Shown here piece after piece: positions 17,657 to 25,757 of a stretch of 64,000 nt of DNA. A program made the translations under genes and the position numbers. Origin of the DNA: an uncultured Aliivibrio sp. (GTDB lineage Bacteria > Pseudomonadota > Gammaproteobacteria > Enterobacterales > Vibrionaceae); contig NZ_CAMLHO010000014.1 in assembly GCF_946479765.1 (NCBI RefSeq), forward strand, positions 17,040-81,039, read 5' to 3'. The notes under the pieces are model-generated. The model ran no database searches, had not been told where the DNA came from, and saw only the letters and a list, made by a program, of their open reading frames with translations. Numbering within the stretch: the first letter of the stretch is position 1; each line of letters opens with the position of its first letter.

Positions 17657-18658
17657 TTAAGCTAAGCCAACGTTACGAACTAACTCAGCAGTACGAGTTG
17701 CGTAGCCCATTTCGTTGTCATACCAAGCGTAAATCTTCACCATGCGCTTACCCACAAGCATAGTAGACAGTGCATCAACAATGGTTGAGCGTTGGTCACC
17801 TTTATAATCAATCGATACTAGTGGGCGCTCCTCGTAACCTAAAATACCGTTTAGATCACCATAAGCCGCATCCTTTAATAACTGATTTACTTCTTCAACC
17901 GTGGTATCTCTTTTTACTTCAAAAATGATATCTGTCAGTGATGCATTCGCCAGAGGAACACGTACCGCATGACCATCAATTTTATCTTTTAACTCAGGGA
18001 AGATTTCTACAATCGCTTTAGCAGAGCCCGTAGTTGTTGGGATCAAACTCATGCCACACGCACGTGCACGGCGAAGGTCTTTATGGGGAGCATCTAAAAT
18101 GGTTTGTGTATTGGTCAAATCATGAATGGTGGTAAATGCTGCATTTTCGATACCCAACTCCTTATTGATAACTTTAACAATTGGAGCAAGGCAATTGGTA
18201 GTACAAGATGCCGCAGTCACGATTTGGTGAACAGCCGGATCAAAAATATCGTCGTTAACACCAACCACAATGTTCGCTACCCCTTCTTCTTTCACCGGAG
18301 CAGACACAACGACACGCTTAACACCTTGCGCTAAATATTTATCGAGAAATGAGCGAGAGCGATGAACCCCTGTCGCTTCAATAACAACATCACAACCAGA
18401 CCAGTCAACAGCATCAATGTCTTTTTCTTGTGTGGCCATTAGCTTTTGGTCACCAATGATCATAGTGTTGCCATCGGTAGTCACTGCATGATTCCAACGC
18501 CCTTGAATTGAATCGAACTCAAGTAAATGCGCTAGAGTATGGGCATCACCCGCGACGTCGTTAATTTGCACAAATTCCAGTTCAGGCCAATCGAATGCAG
18601 CTCTTAATGCCAAACGTCCAATACGGCCAAAACCGTTAATTCCTACTTTAATTGTCAT
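17657..18658 (-). CDS. Glyceraldehyde-3-phosphate dehydrogenase, arsenate-operon type
   Basis: NAD-dependent GAPDH of 333 residues: Rossmann start [14 protein letters not shown], catalytic Cys152 in [12 protein letters not shown], and the C-terminal [15 protein letters not shown]. It is most probably not the glycolytic copy, because it sits between arsR and arsJ; such GAPDHs use arsenate in place of phosphate to give 1-arseno-3-phosphoglycerate for export. The ATG at 18658 is chosen since the family begins with [11 protein letters not shown]; an in-frame start at 18691 would overlap arsR. GGGAAAAGA precedes the ATG. It is 23 bases after arsR. Confidence 0.93.
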   Translation of the reverse strand: MTIKVGINGFGRIGRLALRAAFDWPELEFVQINDVAGDAHTLAHLLEFDSIQGRWNHAVTTDGNTMIIGDQKLMATQEKDIDAVDWSGCDVVIEATGVHRSRSFLDKYLAQGVKRVVVSAPVKEEGVANIVVGVNDDIFDPAVHQIVTAASCTTNCLAPIVKVINKELGIENAAFTTIHDLTNTQTILDAPHKDLRRARACGMSLIPTTTGSAKAIVEIFPELKDKIDGHAVRVPLANASLTDIIFEVKRDTTVEEVNQLLKDAAYGDLNGILGYEERPLVSIDYKGDQRSTIVDALSTMLVGKRMVKIYAWYDNEMGYATRTAELVRNVGLA

Positions 18659-18681
18659 CGTTTTCTTTTCCCTAAATGAAG

Positions 18682-19011
18682 TTAACAACACGCTTTCATG
18701 GCGTTTAATTTATCGGTGTCTTTTTGATATTGAGCCTGCAAACAATTTGATTGCTTCAAGCCAAAAATAATTTTATTTAACCATCCCGGTAATTCGGTGC
18801 TGATTTGGTAATACACCCACTGGCCTTCACGCGTATCAAGCAATACACCTGATTGACGTAGTAAAGCTAAATGACGTGAGATCTTCGGCTGGCTTTCATC
18901 TAATGCTTCTGTCAGTTGATTTACACATAAACGACCTTCACGAGCAATAAGTAATAGACAACGCATCCGTGTTTCATCAGAAAGCAGTTTAAAAAATTGA
19001 GGAGGTAACAT
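18682..19011 (-). CDS. arsR: ArsR-family metalloregulator
   Basis: A 109-residue winged helix-turn-helix repressor ([17 protein letters not shown], recognition region [18 protein letters not shown], wing [11 protein letters not shown]). The canonical arsenite site CxCxxC is missing: only Cys29 remains in the LCV segment, with further Cys at 18, 90, 108 and 109. The C-terminal CC pair together with Cys90 could form a three-thiolate As(III) site of the kind placed differently in other ArsRs. It is the first gene of the arsR-GAPDH-phosphatase-arsJ operon, behind an inverted repeat, so it probably autoregulates. Confidence 0.9.
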   Translation of the reverse strand: MLPPQFFKLLSDETRMRCLLLIAREGRLCVNQLTEALDESQPKISRHLALLRQSGVLLDTREGQWVYYQISTELPGWLNKIIFGLKQSNCLQAQYQKDTDKLNAMKACC

Positions 19012-19023
19012 AATGAACCTTAA

Positions 19024-19047
19024 ATATGGATATATGCATTTCCATAT
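19024..19047. promoter_or_regulatory. Probable ArsR operator
   Basis: ATATGGA (19024-19030) and TCCATAT (19041-19047) form a perfect 7-bp inverted repeat with a 10-base spacer, 12 bases upstream of the arsR ATG. The placement fits an autoregulated ArsR promoter. Confidence 0.65.
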
Positions 19048-19114
19048 ATATTAATTAAAGAACGAGAAAGATCAAGAGTGGGAAGTGATATGTAATAAAA
19101 AATTCATAAAAGAA

Positions 19115-19145
19115 AGGCGACACAAATTAATTATTGATATCGCCT
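19115..19145 (-). terminator. Weak hairpin downstream of glmS
   Basis: AGGCGA (19115-19120) with TCGCCT (19140-19145), a 19-base interior, then TTCTTTT on the minus strand. A plausible but weak terminator for glmS. Confidence 0.5.
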
Positions 19146-19197
19146 ATGCTAGGTTATTTTCACCAAGTGAAACTTAAGTCAATCAACGTCAGTATTT

Positions 19198-21030
19198 CTA
19201 CTCAACCGTTACCGCTTTTGCTAAGTTGCGTGGCTGATCGACATCTGTTCCTTTAATTAATGCAACATGGTAAGCCAATAACTGCATTGGAATGGTGTAA
19301 TAGATGGGTGCCGTAATATCGCTAACATGCGGCATGGTAATGATCTTCATGTTTTCATCGCCTTCAAAGCCTGCTTGCTCGTCCGCGAAAACATACAGTA
19401 AGCCACCACGAGCACGAACTTCTTCTACATTCGATTTTAGTTTCTCTAATAAATCATTGGTTGGGGCAACCACAACCACTGGCATATCAGCATCAATTAA
19501 CGCTAAAGGACCGTGTTTTAGTTCACCTGCCGCATACGCTTCAGCATGAATATAAGAAATTTCTTTCAGCTTTAAAGAGGCTTCAACCGCGATTGGATAA
19601 AACTCACCACGACCTAAGAATAGCGTGTGTTGCTTGTCAGCAAAGTCAGGTGCTAACGCTTCAATCTCTTTATCAAACGATAATGCTTTTTCAATTTCAC
19701 TTGGCAGTGCATGCAGAGCTTCAACTATCTCTTTTTCTTTTTCTTTTGAGATGCGATTTTGTTGCTTACCAAGTGCCGTCACTAACATCAATAACGCCGC
19801 AAGTTGAGTGGTAAAGGCTTTAGTCGATGCCACACCAATCTCTGTTCCTGCACGCGTCATAAAGGCAAAATCAGATTCACGAACAAGAGATGAACCAGCA
19901 ACATTACACACCGTCATTGCGCCCATGTAACCACGCTCTTTTGCTAGACGAAGGGCCGCTAACGTATCAGCCGTTTCACCTGATTGAGATAAAGTGATCA
20001 ATAAGCTGTTTGGACGAGTCACAAATTTACGGTAACGGAATTCAGAGGCGATTTCGACATCACAACTCACACCCGCCAATGATTCAAACCAATAACGAGC
20101 CGTCATACCTGCATTGTAAGAGGTACCACAAGCAATAATTTGTACATGTTCTACTTTATTTAGTATCTCAACCGCGTTAACACCAATACTTTCAGTCACA
20201 ACAGAGTCATTGGTGATTCGCCCTTCCATGGTATTGATTAAGGCTTTTGGCTGCTCGAACACTTCTTTTTGCATAAAATGACGATATTGACCTTTGTCTC
20301 CCGCATCATGCTCGGCGTTCGATTCTGTCACTTCACGCTCAACTTGTTCGCCACGCGCATCAAACACTCGAACATCACGACGAGTAATTTCAGCAACATC
20401 TCCTTCTTCAAGGTACATAAAGCGACGAGTTACGTTTAATAACGCCAGTTGATCTGACGCTAAAAAGTTTTCACCCACACCACGACCAATAACGATTGGG
20501 CTACCAGAGCGAGCGACAACTAAACGCTCAGGATCACGACGATCCATTGCAACAGTACCGTACGCACCATCAAGTTGAGTCGCTGTTTTTTGTACCGCTT
20601 CAATCAAAGAATCCGACGTTCGTAATTCCCACTCAACTAAGTGTGCAATAACCTCGGTATCCGTTTGAGATTCAAATACATAACCGCGTTCTTTTAATAG
20701 CGCACGTAATGATTCGTGATTTTCAATAATGCCATTGTGAACAATCGTAATATCACCGGAAACGTGTGGGTGAGCATTCACTTCAGACGGCTCGCCATGC
20801 GTTGCCCAACGAGTATGAGCGATACCAGTACCGCCGACCACATGTGATTCATTGACTGCATCCGCTAATTCTTTAACTTTACCTAAGCGACGCAGTCGAG
20901 TGTAATTACTGTCTGCATCAACAACGGCAACACCAGCCGAATCATAACCGCGATATTCTAAACGGCGTAATCCTTCAACTAATATTTCCGCAACGTCTCT
21001 TTGTGCAACAGCACCTACGATTCCACACAT
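19198..21030 (-). CDS. glmS: Glutamine--fructose-6-phosphate aminotransferase (isomerizing)
   Basis: Makes glucosamine 6-phosphate from fructose 6-phosphate and glutamine, the first step to UDP-GlcNAc for peptidoglycan and LPS. The 610 residues match E. coli GlmS (609). The N-terminal glutaminase domain starts with the nucleophile Cys2 ([11 protein letters not shown]) and holds [11 protein letters not shown]; two SIS domains follow ([18 protein letters not shown]), and the end [15 protein letters not shown] is the conserved tail. It is not beside glmU, unlike E. coli; a DeoR-family regulator lies upstream. No glmS ribozyme is seen in the 120-base leader. It opposes nagB, also in this window. 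Confidence 0.97.
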   Translation of the reverse strand: MCGIVGAVAQRDVAEILVEGLRRLEYRGYDSAGVAVVDADSNYTRLRRLGKVKELADAVNESHVVGGTGIAHTRWATHGEPSEVNAHPHVSGDITIVHNGIIENHESLRALLKERGYVFESQTDTEVIAHLVEWELRTSDSLIEAVQKTATQLDGAYGTVAMDRRDPERLVVARSGSPIVIGRGVGENFLASDQLALLNVTRRFMYLEEGDVAEITRRDVRVFDARGEQVEREVTESNAEHDAGDKGQYRHFMQKEVFEQPKALINTMEGRITNDSVVTESIGVNAVEILNKVEHVQIIACGTSYNAGMTARYWFESLAGVSCDVEIASEFRYRKFVTRPNSLLITLSQSGETADTLAALRLAKERGYMGAMTVCNVAGSSLVRESDFAFMTRAGTEIGVASTKAFTTQLAALLMLVTALGKQQNRISKEKEKEIVEALHALPSEIEKALSFDKEIEALAPDFADKQHTLFLGRGEFYPIAVEASLKLKEISYIHAEAYAAGELKHGPLALIDADMPVVVVAPTNDLLEKLKSNVEEVRARGGLLYVFADEQAGFEGDENMKIITMPHVSDITAPIYYTIPMQLLAYHVALIKGTDVDQPRNLAKAVTVE

Positions 21031-21150
21031 GGCAATACTCCATTATTCTATTTTTAAATTTAGTGGGCCCAATCCTGGTAATGCGATTGGTCTAGATAAT
21101 GAGCTGGCAACAAAAAGCTCACTATTGATATTCTTTATTGAGGAATTAAA

Positions 21151-21915
21151 TCACTGAGCTCTAATGACTCGTACGTTATGTAACTCAATTTTTTTCTGAT
21201 GTTCTTCGCTTAAATCATTATTGGTGATCAGCACATCAATACTGTCCCATGGCAATTCCACATTCGGAATTTTTCGACCAATTTTTTCTGATTCAACCAT
21301 TAAAATTACTTCACGAGCGACTTCAGACATCACTCGACTTAAACCCACCAGTTCATTGAAGGTCGTAGTTCCACGCTCTAAGTCAATGCCATCTGCACCA
21401 ATGAACAACTGATCAAAATCATAGGATCTTAATACCGACTCTGCCACTTGACCCTGAAATGAATCAGAATGACTGTCCCATGTTCCACCTGTCATTAATA
21501 ACGTGGGTTCATTCTCGATTTCTTGCAATGCATTCGCCACCGGTAATGAATTGGTCATAACAACCAAACCATTTTTCGTTGATAATTGGTTAATCAACGC
21601 CGCCGTCGTACTGCCACTATCAATAATGATTCGATTATGATCTTTAATCAGTTCTACCGCTGAAATAGCCAAAGATAACTTTCGATTCGAAACTTCTTCG
21701 CACGTATCTTCTTGAATGATATTTGAAGGCATTAACACCGCCCCGCCATACTTACGCATCAGCAAACCATTCTTCTCTAACTCTGTTAGATCTTTACGAA
21801 TAGTTACTTCTGAGATATCAAAGAGCTCCGAAAGTTCTTCAACCGTAATTTCCCCTTTCTCAATTAATAAAGAAAGGATCATATGTCGACGTTGTTTAGT
21901 GTTTCTTTTTGACAT
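21151..21915 (-). CDS. DeoR-family transcriptional regulator next to glmS
   Basis: A 254-residue regulator: N-terminal helix-turn-helix (about 5-60, RRHMILSLLIEKGEITVEELSELF, then SEVTIRKDLTELEKNGLLMRKYGGA) and a DeoR C-terminal sugar-phosphate-binding domain (IIDSGSTTAALINQL, MTGGTWD, FIGADGID). In Pseudomonas a DeoR-type gene (glmR) also adjoins glmS and affects it, so control of glmS or amino-sugar genes is a reasonable inference. Its own upstream region holds tandem TTTCG repeats like AgaR-type operators. It is 120 bases upstream of glmS on the same strand. Confidence 0.9.
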   Translation of the reverse strand: MSKRNTKQRRHMILSLLIEKGEITVEELSELFDISEVTIRKDLTELEKNGLLMRKYGGAVLMPSNIIQEDTCEEVSNRKLSLAISAVELIKDHNRIIIDSGSTTAALINQLSTKNGLVVMTNSLPVANALQEIENEPTLLMTGGTWDSHSDSFQGQVAESVLRSYDFDQLFIGADGIDLERGTTTFNELVGLSRVMSEVAREVILMVESEKIGRKIPNVELPWDSIDVLITNNDLSEEHQKKIELHNVRVIRAQ

Positions 21916-21948
21916 GACAAATCCAGTAAGTTTCGATTTGAAAGAAGT

Positions 21949-21970
21949 TTAGTTTCGTTTCGTTTAATTG
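21949..21970. promoter_or_regulatory. Tandem TTTCG repeats, candidate DeoR-family operator
   Basis: TTTCGTTTCGTTT occupies 21953-21965, with related TTTCG at 21931 and TTCGTTTCAT near 22020. The AgaR operator of E. coli is a series of TTTCG/TTTCA direct repeats, and this lies 35-50 bases upstream of the DeoR-family gene. Confidence 0.55.
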
Positions 21971-22141
21971 TCTAGAGCTGGAAATTAATTCGTTTTAAAT
22001 AATAAGATCATCACTATTGTTCGTTTCATCTCAAAAATAACGATCAGTAAGAGAGGCAGCGCAGACTTTAACGCCTATAAATTGCTCATAACGCGGTTAG
22101 ATGTTAATTTTATTCCATAACTTATGAGGAATAATGTAGCC

Positions 22142-22771
22142 ATGGACGACAACTACACCATTATTATTGCAGACGATCATCCCTTATTTCGTAATGCACT
22201 TTTTCAATCCATCCATATGGCGATCAGCGGAGCCAATCTACTCGAAGCCGATTCTCTAGATGCACTCTTAACCGTATTAGAAAAAGAGCCCGATCCCGAC
22301 TTATTATTACTCGATCTTAAAATGCCGGGCAGTAACGGAATGTCTGGTTTAATTCACCTTCGCTCTCAATATTCAGACCTGCCTATTGTGGTTGTCTCTG
22401 CCAGCGAAGAAAGCAGCATTGTCTCTCAAGCAAAGAGCCATGGGGCCTTTGGCTTTATTCCAAAATCAAGTGACATGCGATCATTAATTTCAGCGTTGAA
22501 CCAAATTTTGGCAGGGGACTCTTATTTTCCAGAAGGCTCGATTAAAAACAGCCAAGCGTGTGATGATCTCACAACAAGAATAAGCAGCCTTACTCCTCAA
22601 CAATATAAAGTGCTTGGTATGCTGTCTGATGGGTTGCTTAATAAACAAATTGCTTATGACTTAGATGTATCTGAAGCCACAATAAAAGCGCACATGACAG
22701 CCATTTTTAGAAAGTTAGGGGTAAAAAATAGAACCCAAGCCGTTATTCTATTGCAACAAACTGAAAGTTAA
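22142..22771 (+). CDS. crbR: LuxR/NarL-type response regulator CrbR
   Basis: A 209-residue response regulator: receiver domain with the acidic pair near residue 11 (ADDHPLFRN), phospho-Asp58 in LLLLDLKMPG and the switch residues in VVVSASE and GFIPKSS, then a C-terminal LuxR-type helix-turn-helix (about 148-205, LTPQQYKVLGMLSDGLLNKQIAYDL). In V. cholerae CrbS/CrbR activates acs for the acetate switch. Finding this regulator in a cluster with a CrbS-type kinase, a Na+ symporter and acs supports the name. ATG 22142 is used; an in-frame ATG at 22124 is inside the likely ribosome site GAGGA. Confidence 0.88.
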   Translation: MDDNYTIIIADDHPLFRNALFQSIHMAISGANLLEADSLDALLTVLEKEPDPDLLLLDLKMPGSNGMSGLIHLRSQYSDLPIVVVSASEESSIVSQAKSHGAFGFIPKSSDMRSLISALNQILAGDSYFPEGSIKNSQACDDLTTRISSLTPQQYKVLGMLSDGLLNKQIAYDLDVSEATIKAHMTAIFRKLGVKNRTQAVILLQQTES

Positions 22772-22856
22772 CTTTGATATAACATACTGGTCTATAAATT
22801 AAGGTATATTACCCGTTCATTTTATCCCTCTGTTTAACCTAACTCTGGGAGAGTTC

Positions 22857-23480
22857 ATGATAAGCATCCTCGTTACTCAATTCGTTGTTCTTTGGGCTGT
22901 TATTGATCCTATTGGTTCTGTACCCGTCTATCTTTCACAAACTCAACATCTATCGGCTAAGCAACGTAAAGTTGTTGCTTTAAAAGCCGTTGCTATTGCC
23001 ACCTCTGTCCTGTTATTTTTCCTCGTTATTGGTCAATTACTATTAGAAGCGATGCAGATTCCATTACCCGCGTTTCAAGTTGCAGGGGGATTGGTTCTTC
23101 TCATCTTTGCCTTAACAATGATTTTTGGTGAGAGTAAACCCGAACAAGAGCAAAAAATGAGTGAAGAAATTAGTCATTCAGATCTCGCAGATTTAGCGGT
23201 TTACCCTTTAGCGATTCCCTCCATTGCTTCTCCAGGCGCAATGATGGCAATTGTGATGCTGACAGATAATTCTCGATATTCCTTTTTAGACCAATCAGTG
23301 ACTGCAGCGGTCATGATTGTGGTGCTCATCATTACTTTATGCCTTCTACTTGGGGCTACCTTTATTCATAAAATAATAGGAAATGTTGGCGCAGCTATCA
23401 TTAGCCGTGTAATGGGGCTAATTTTAGCCGCCGTTGCCGTAAATAACCTGCTACTTGGAATTAAAGATTTCTATTTTTAA
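22857..23480 (+). CDS. MarC-family integral membrane protein
   Basis: A 207-residue protein with about six membrane helices, starting VTQFVVLWAVIDPIGSVPVYL, the family's conserved N-terminal motif. The Pro-rich motif AIPSIASPGAMMAIVML matches the second half. The family was named for the E. coli mar locus but is not itself a proven resistance gene; a transport role is only assumed. GGGAGAG lies 5 bases before the ATG. It lies between crbR and the symporter pair and may belong to the unit only by position. A terminator follows. Confidence 0.88.
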   Translation: MISILVTQFVVLWAVIDPIGSVPVYLSQTQHLSAKQRKVVALKAVAIATSVLLFFLVIGQLLLEAMQIPLPAFQVAGGLVLLIFALTMIFGESKPEQEQKMSEEISHSDLADLAVYPLAIPSIASPGAMMAIVMLTDNSRYSFLDQSVTAAVMIVVLIITLCLLLGATFIHKIIGNVGAAIISRVMGLILAAVAVNNLLLGIKDFYF

Positions 23481-23552
23481 TGAATACCGTGCCTTAGACC
23501 TTGGTATTGATTAACATAAATTTAACACGAAAAATCACAACCCACCTCACAT

Positions 23553-23579
23553 AAAACGCTCATATTTTGGGCGTTTTTC
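23553..23579 (+). terminator. Intrinsic terminator after the MarC-family gene
   Basis: AAAACGC (23553-23559) pairs with GCGTTTT (23571-23577), extended inward by two pairs, and a T-run follows. Confidence 0.75.
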
Positions 23580-23590
23580 TTTATCTGCTC

Positions 23591-23600
23591 GACTAAAGTT
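23591..23600 (+). promoter_or_regulatory. Acetate-cluster motif, copy 1 (symporter promoter)
   Basis: GACTAAAGTT, one base off the interrupted palindrome GACT-AA-AGTC that recurs upstream of the DUF294 gene and acs. It lies 71 bases before the small-subunit ATG. A CrbR operator is inferred. Confidence 0.5.
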
Positions 23601-23671
23601 GCACTGTTTTCTTACTCACTCGCTGCTAATCTCTTTTTGGTTACATATCATTAACATTAAAGGAGCCGGCT

Positions 23672-23938
23672 ATGGCGTTCGAAACAAAAGAACAAGCACA
23701 AGCCTATTGGAAGGAAAATCTAAGAATAATGGGGGGGCTACTCTTCGTCTGGTTCGCCGTCTCATTTGGTGCAGGCATTTTATTTGTAGATGCTCTGGAT
23801 ACGATTCAAATTGGTGGCTTTAAATTAGGCTTCTGGTTTGCACAACAAGGTTCAATTTATACCTTTGTTGCCCTGATCTTTATCTATGTGGTTCGCATGA
23901 ACACATTGGATAAAAAATACAATGTACAAGAAGACTAG
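23672..23938 (+). CDS. Sodium/solute symporter small subunit (DUF4212)
   Basis: An 88-residue membrane protein with two helices (about 18-42 and 62-80). The segment IGGFKLGFWFAQQGSIYTFVALIF is typical of DUF4212, always found in front of a particular class of sodium:solute symporter. That fits better than the DUF485/YjcH family that precedes E. coli actP. AAAGGAG is well placed before the ATG. The symporter starts 10 bases after its stop, so the two are translated together and probably form one complex. Confidence 0.9.
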   Translation: MAFETKEQAQAYWKENLRIMGGLLFVWFAVSFGAGILFVDALDTIQIGGFKLGFWFAQQGSIYTFVALIFIYVVRMNTLDKKYNVQED

Positions 23939-23948
23939 AGGAATTAGC

Positions 23949-25652
23949 ATGGATATCCAAACTTGGACGTTTATATTAGTAGGTATCACTTTTACCCTTT
24001 ATATCGGCATTGCGATATGGGCAAGAGCTGGATCAACCAGTGAATTCTATGTTGCTGGCGGAGGGGTTCACCCTATTGCCAACGGCATGGCAACCGCCGC
24101 TGACTGGATGTCGGCAGCGTCATTTATCTCAATGGCAGGTATCATTTCTTTTGTTGGTTATGATGGGACTGTTTATCTAATGGGTTGGACTGGCGGCTAT
24201 GTTTTATTAGCTTTATGTCTTGCGCCTTATTTACGTAAATTTGGTAAGTTCACTGTGCCAGATTTTATTGGTGAGCGTTACTACTCACGAACCGCTCGTA
24301 TGGTAGCGGTGTTCTGTGCCATCTTTGTCTCTTTCACGTATGTGGCAGGACAAATGCGTGGTGTTGGCGTAGTGTTCTCTCGGTTCCTAGAAGTTGATAT
24401 TAACATCGGCATCATCATTGGTATGGGTATCGTATTTTTCTATGCGGTATTAGGCGGCATGAAAGGCATCACTTATACGCAGGTTGCTCAATTCTGTGTT
24501 CTCATTTTCGCCTTCCTTGTTCCTGCTGTTTTTACCTCAATCATGATGACGGGTAATGTATTTCCTCAAATTGGTATGGGGTCTACTGTTACCGGCTCCG
24601 AAGTCTACTTATTAGATAAATTGGATGGATTAACCACTGAATTAGGGTTTACACCTTATACCGATGGCTCTAAGAGCATGGTCGATGTCTTCTTTATCTG
24701 TGCTGCACTAATGGTTGGTACAGCAGGGCTTCCTCACGTAATTATTCGTTTCTTCACGGTTCCTCGTGTTAAAGATGCACGTATTTCTGCGGGTTGGGCG
24801 TTACTGTTCATTTCATTCTTATACACCACTGCACCTGCGGTTGCCGCGTTTGCTCGTGTGAATATGATTGAAACCATCAATGGTCCAGACAGCCAAGGAG
24901 TTGCAGCTGCTGATGCACCGAGTTGGTATAAAAACTGGGAAGACACAGGTCTAGTTGGTTGGGAAGATAAAAATGGCGATGGTAAAATGTTCTACTCTGG
25001 TGATGAACGTAATGAAGTGGACATCAACCGAGATATCATCGTTCTAGCATCTCCTGAACTGGCAAACTTACCAAACTGGGTTGTTGCATTACTAGCGGCC
25101 GGTGGCTTAGCCGCGGCATTATCAACGGCTGCCGGTCTACTACTGGTAATCTCAACGTCTATCTCTCATGATTTATTAAAGAAAGGCTTTAAGCCAAACA
25201 TGACCGATAAACAAGAACTGCTCGCCGCCAGACTTGCCGCCGTTGTTGCTATTATCGGTGCTGGTTACTTAGGGATAAACCCACCGGGATTTGTTGCACA
25301 GGTGGTTGCCTTCTCCTTCGGTTTAGCAGCAGCTTCTTTCTTCCCTGCGATCATCTTAGGTATTTTCTATAAGAAGATGAATAAGGAAGGCGCTATTGCT
25401 GGCATGGTTTCTGGTGTTACCTTTACTACTGCTTACATTGTTTACTTTAAATTCATTGACCCAGCAGCAAGCACACCAGACAACTGGTGGTTTGGTATCA
25501 GCCCTGAAGGGATCGGTACCCTAGGTATGTGTCTAAACTTTATTGTTTCAATTGCAGTAAACAAAGTCACCGCAGAAGTACCACAAGATGTTCAAGATCT
25601 GGTTGAATCGATTCGTTACCCTAAAGGTGCCGGTGAAGCTCACGATCATTAA
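23949..25652 (+). CDS. actP: Sodium:solute symporter, acetate-type (ActP-like)
   Basis: A 567-residue SLC5/SSS-family transporter with about 13 helices. Conserved SSS motifs include FYVAGGGVHPIANGMATAADWMSAASF and the sodium-site region near GLAAALSTAAGLLLVIST. Acetate is inferred from its place beside crbR/crbS and acs; other short carboxylates are possible. An inserted loop at about 335-360 contains DKNGDGK (residues 340-346), an EF-hand-like calcium loop start. ATG 23949 is preceded by AGAGGA; the upstream start at 23922 overlaps the small subunit. It is followed by a bidirectional terminator. Confidence 0.88.
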   Translation: MDIQTWTFILVGITFTLYIGIAIWARAGSTSEFYVAGGGVHPIANGMATAADWMSAASFISMAGIISFVGYDGTVYLMGWTGGYVLLALCLAPYLRKFGKFTVPDFIGERYYSRTARMVAVFCAIFVSFTYVAGQMRGVGVVFSRFLEVDINIGIIIGMGIVFFYAVLGGMKGITYTQVAQFCVLIFAFLVPAVFTSIMMTGNVFPQIGMGSTVTGSEVYLLDKLDGLTTELGFTPYTDGSKSMVDVFFICAALMVGTAGLPHVIIRFFTVPRVKDARISAGWALLFISFLYTTAPAVAAFARVNMIETINGPDSQGVAAADAPSWYKNWEDTGLVGWEDKNGDGKMFYSGDERNEVDINRDIIVLASPELANLPNWVVALLAAGGLAAALSTAAGLLLVISTSISHDLLKKGFKPNMTDKQELLAARLAAVVAIIGAGYLGINPPGFVAQVVAFSFGLAAASFFPAIILGIFYKKMNKEGAIAGMVSGVTFTTAYIVYFKFIDPAASTPDNWWFGISPEGIGTLGMCLNFIVSIAVNKVTAEVPQDVQDLVESIRYPKGAGEAHDH

Positions 25653-25717
25653 TCTGATAATGTTCAGTTTAATAGAACCAGAATAACGTCAGAAAAATAA
25701 TTTGGCTGATATGAAAA

Positions 25718-25747
25718 GGGAGTTAGTTATGCTAGCTCCCTTCTTTT
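25718..25747. terminator. Bidirectional terminator between symporter and crbS
   Basis: GGGAGTTAG (25718-25726) with CTAGCTCCC (25732-25740), one G-U pair, T-rich on the right and A-rich on the left. It serves the two convergent genes. Confidence 0.85.
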
Positions 25748-25757
25748 ATGATTAGTC

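Noticed and set aside
21091..21125. GAGCT/AGCTC hairpin between glmS and the DeoR-family gene
   Set aside because: Short stem with no T-run on either strand; not supported as terminator or riboswitch.
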